From Dysgonamonadaceae bacterium (GTDB taxonomy: Bacteria > Bacteroidota > Bacteroidia > Bacteroidales > Azobacteroidaceae): a DNA stretch of 7,130 nt. The first letter of the stretch is position 1, and each line of letters opens with the position of its first letter. The stretch covers positions 1-7,130 of the forward strand of contig JAITCT010000033.1 of assembly GCA_031282925.1 (NCBI GenBank). The letters run 5' to 3'. Shown here piece by piece: positions 6,701-7,130 of this stretch. A program made the translations under genes and the position numbers. The notes under the pieces were generated by a model. That model was given only the letters and a program-made list of their open reading frames with translations. It had not been told where the DNA came from and searched no databases.

Positions 6701-7130
6701 CCTATTCTTTCGGGAATAAAATCCGCCTGGACAAAGCGTTTTATGACGAATATTCGGATTTGGACGCCATGCCGCGGGAATTTAAGAACCGGTGGATGAA
6801 GCCGGGCGATGAAGCCGTTACGAACATTCCGGTTATTGCCAGCCGCCGCCTGGCTCAAACCTATGGAAACCTTGATGTTGCCTACAACGCCTACAATTAT
6901 TCGACGGCGCGCACGGCAAAGGGCGATTTCATCCGCTTGAAAGAGATTTCTTTGAGCTACGATTTGCCCAAGAAATGGACAGACGCCGTTAAAATCAATA
7001 ACGCTTCCCTGAAACTGCAGGCAACCAACCTTTTCCTGCTTTATGCGGATAAGAAGCTGAACGGGCAGGACCCCGAATTTTTTAACAGCGGGGGGGTTGC
7101 TACTCCCATGCCGAAACAGTTTACTTTCAC
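3766..7130 (+). CDS. SusC/RagA-family TonB-linked outer-membrane transporter, 3' end cut by window
   Basis: An outer-membrane channel that imports oligosaccharides, peptides or other ligands with a SusD-like surface lipoprotein, powered by TonB-ExbBD. 1121 codons are open to the window edge. Residues 1-21 are a signal peptide: a short basic start, a hydrophobic core, then VFA cleaved before Gln22. Residues about 26-95 are a carboxypeptidase-regulatory-like beta-sandwich (EGVIVAEDKEPVIGASV...GTVTDAGGKFSL). LEEVVVMG at 101-108 fits the TonB-box region. The plug follows, with LEGRAAGVSV, RVRGSTSIYGN at 164-174, WVVDGV at 179-184, and ILKDGSATSIYGARAMGGV to TTKKG at about 223-249. The remainder is beta-barrel with many aromatic strand ends. 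FIRLKEISLSYDLP and LQATNLFL are typical C-terminal blocks, and MPKQFTF at the edge suggests only a few residues are missing. The ATG at 3766 is chosen for the signal peptide. The SusD partner should follow downstream. The substrate cannot be told from sequence. Confidence 0.95.
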   Translation, partial: MKYCLLVISLLTFFIPAAVFAQNIKVEGVIVAEDKEPVIGASVTVKENVSIGTVTDAGGKFSLHVPAGSKTLVISCIGMKTLEIPVRERIEALMHPDSRILEEVVVMGMTKTDKRLFTGATTKIDVSKAKLDGVADISRSLEGRAAGVSVQNVSGTFGAAPKIRVRGSTSIYGNSKPLWVVDGVVMEDAIDISGDDLSSGNAETLISSAIAGINADDIESIQILKDGSATSIYGARAMGGVIVVTTKKGRSGVNRLSYTGEFTSRLKPRYSEFNITNSQEQMGIYKELEAKGWLEFQNIVQNSKSGVYGKMYELINSYLGNDQFGVVQKTNMMNAFLREAEFRNTDWFDELFETGVVQNHAVSISSGTEKSSYYISLSAMNDPGWTKASSVERYTVNANASYHLSPSLELRMQGSGSRRDQKAPGTLNQDVDPVSGTVGRDFDINPYSYALNSSRTLDANTYYRRNYAPFNIFNELENNYIDLAVTEVKFQGELNWKILKGWDAGVLGALRYQSSSQEHHIKDHSNMAMAYRAGVKEGEEGENDIIREKNPYLYRNPDDPSAEKNTVLPVGGIYNYTGNTMKSLDFRASTSYAGEFDGMHLVNLYGGMEINSTDRAKTWFRGWGFEYDKGGSPFYNELVFKQGKEENTEYYTHTSTLKRNVAFFATGTYSYKGKYVVNGTGRYEGSNKLGRSRKARWLPTWNIAGAWNVHEESWFANNLLSRAMAKISYSLTADAGPASVTNALAIFKAKTPWRPASSVMEQGLELVEIENSDLTYEKKHELNIGMDFGVLKDRITVGVDYYRRNNFDLIGQIYTIGVGGGAGAEVQVGSGVEIESDPISKWANVASLKANGLELSISTRNIVTPDFSWNTGFIFTKQSNKITDLDSKTQMLDLVKGNGFAKEGYPVRALFSIPFVGLNSDGLPVFINEKGEETVSDINFQENEALDFLVYEGPAEPTVLGSLANDFSWKSFRLNVFVTYSFGNKIRLDKAFYDEYSDLDAMPREFKNRWMKPGDEAVTNIPVIASRRLAQTYGNLDVAYNAYNYSTARTAKGDFIRLKEISLSYDLPKKWTDAVKINNASLKLQATNLFLLYADKKLNGQDPEFFNSGGVATPMPKQFTF

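Overview
The window looks like a chromosomal piece of an anaerobic member of the Bacteroidota, most likely Bacteroidales. Three signs support this. A SusC/RagA-type TonB-dependent transporter fills the right half. Two promoters fit the Bacteroidota TTTG/TAnnTTTG pattern rather than TTGACA/TATAAT. None of the three visible gene starts has a clear Shine-Dalgarno sequence. I cannot name the species. All protein-coding genes lie on the + strand.

Left part (1-3081): a short-chain-acid energy module. The 3' part of a phosphate acetyltransferase gene (pta, start cut off by the window edge) is followed by a 3-hydroxyacyl-CoA dehydrogenase-family gene and then a complete acetate kinase gene (ackA). 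Pta and AckA together turn acetyl-CoA into acetate with ATP gain. The dehydrogenase-like protein between them departs from its family at the positions of two of the four catalytic residues. The gap between pta and this gene is almost entirely a long, nearly perfect inverted repeat that begins at the pta stop codon.

Middle (3082-3765): 684 bases without a convincing protein gene, but with much structure. A Bacteroidota-type promoter (3166-3197) is followed about 55 bases later by a strong intrinsic terminator (3251-3281), which suggests an unrecognised small RNA of about 75-80 nt. Next come several apparently mobile or amplified repeats: an 88-bp imperfect palindrome, a GC-rich hairpin, four tandem 7-bp repeats, and a 20-bp degenerate copy of the palindrome's end. 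A second Bacteroidota-type promoter (3659-3688) sits just before the next gene.

Right part (3766-7130): a susC-like gene for an outer-membrane TonB-dependent transporter. It has a signal peptide, a carboxypeptidase-regulatory-like domain, a TonB box, a plug and a barrel, and it runs off the window probably only a few codons before its stop. Its SusD-like lipoprotein partner would be expected just downstream, outside the window. Acetate generation and polymer or nutrient uptake are typical of a fermentative gut-type Bacteroidales, but nothing here shows that the two halves are functionally linked.
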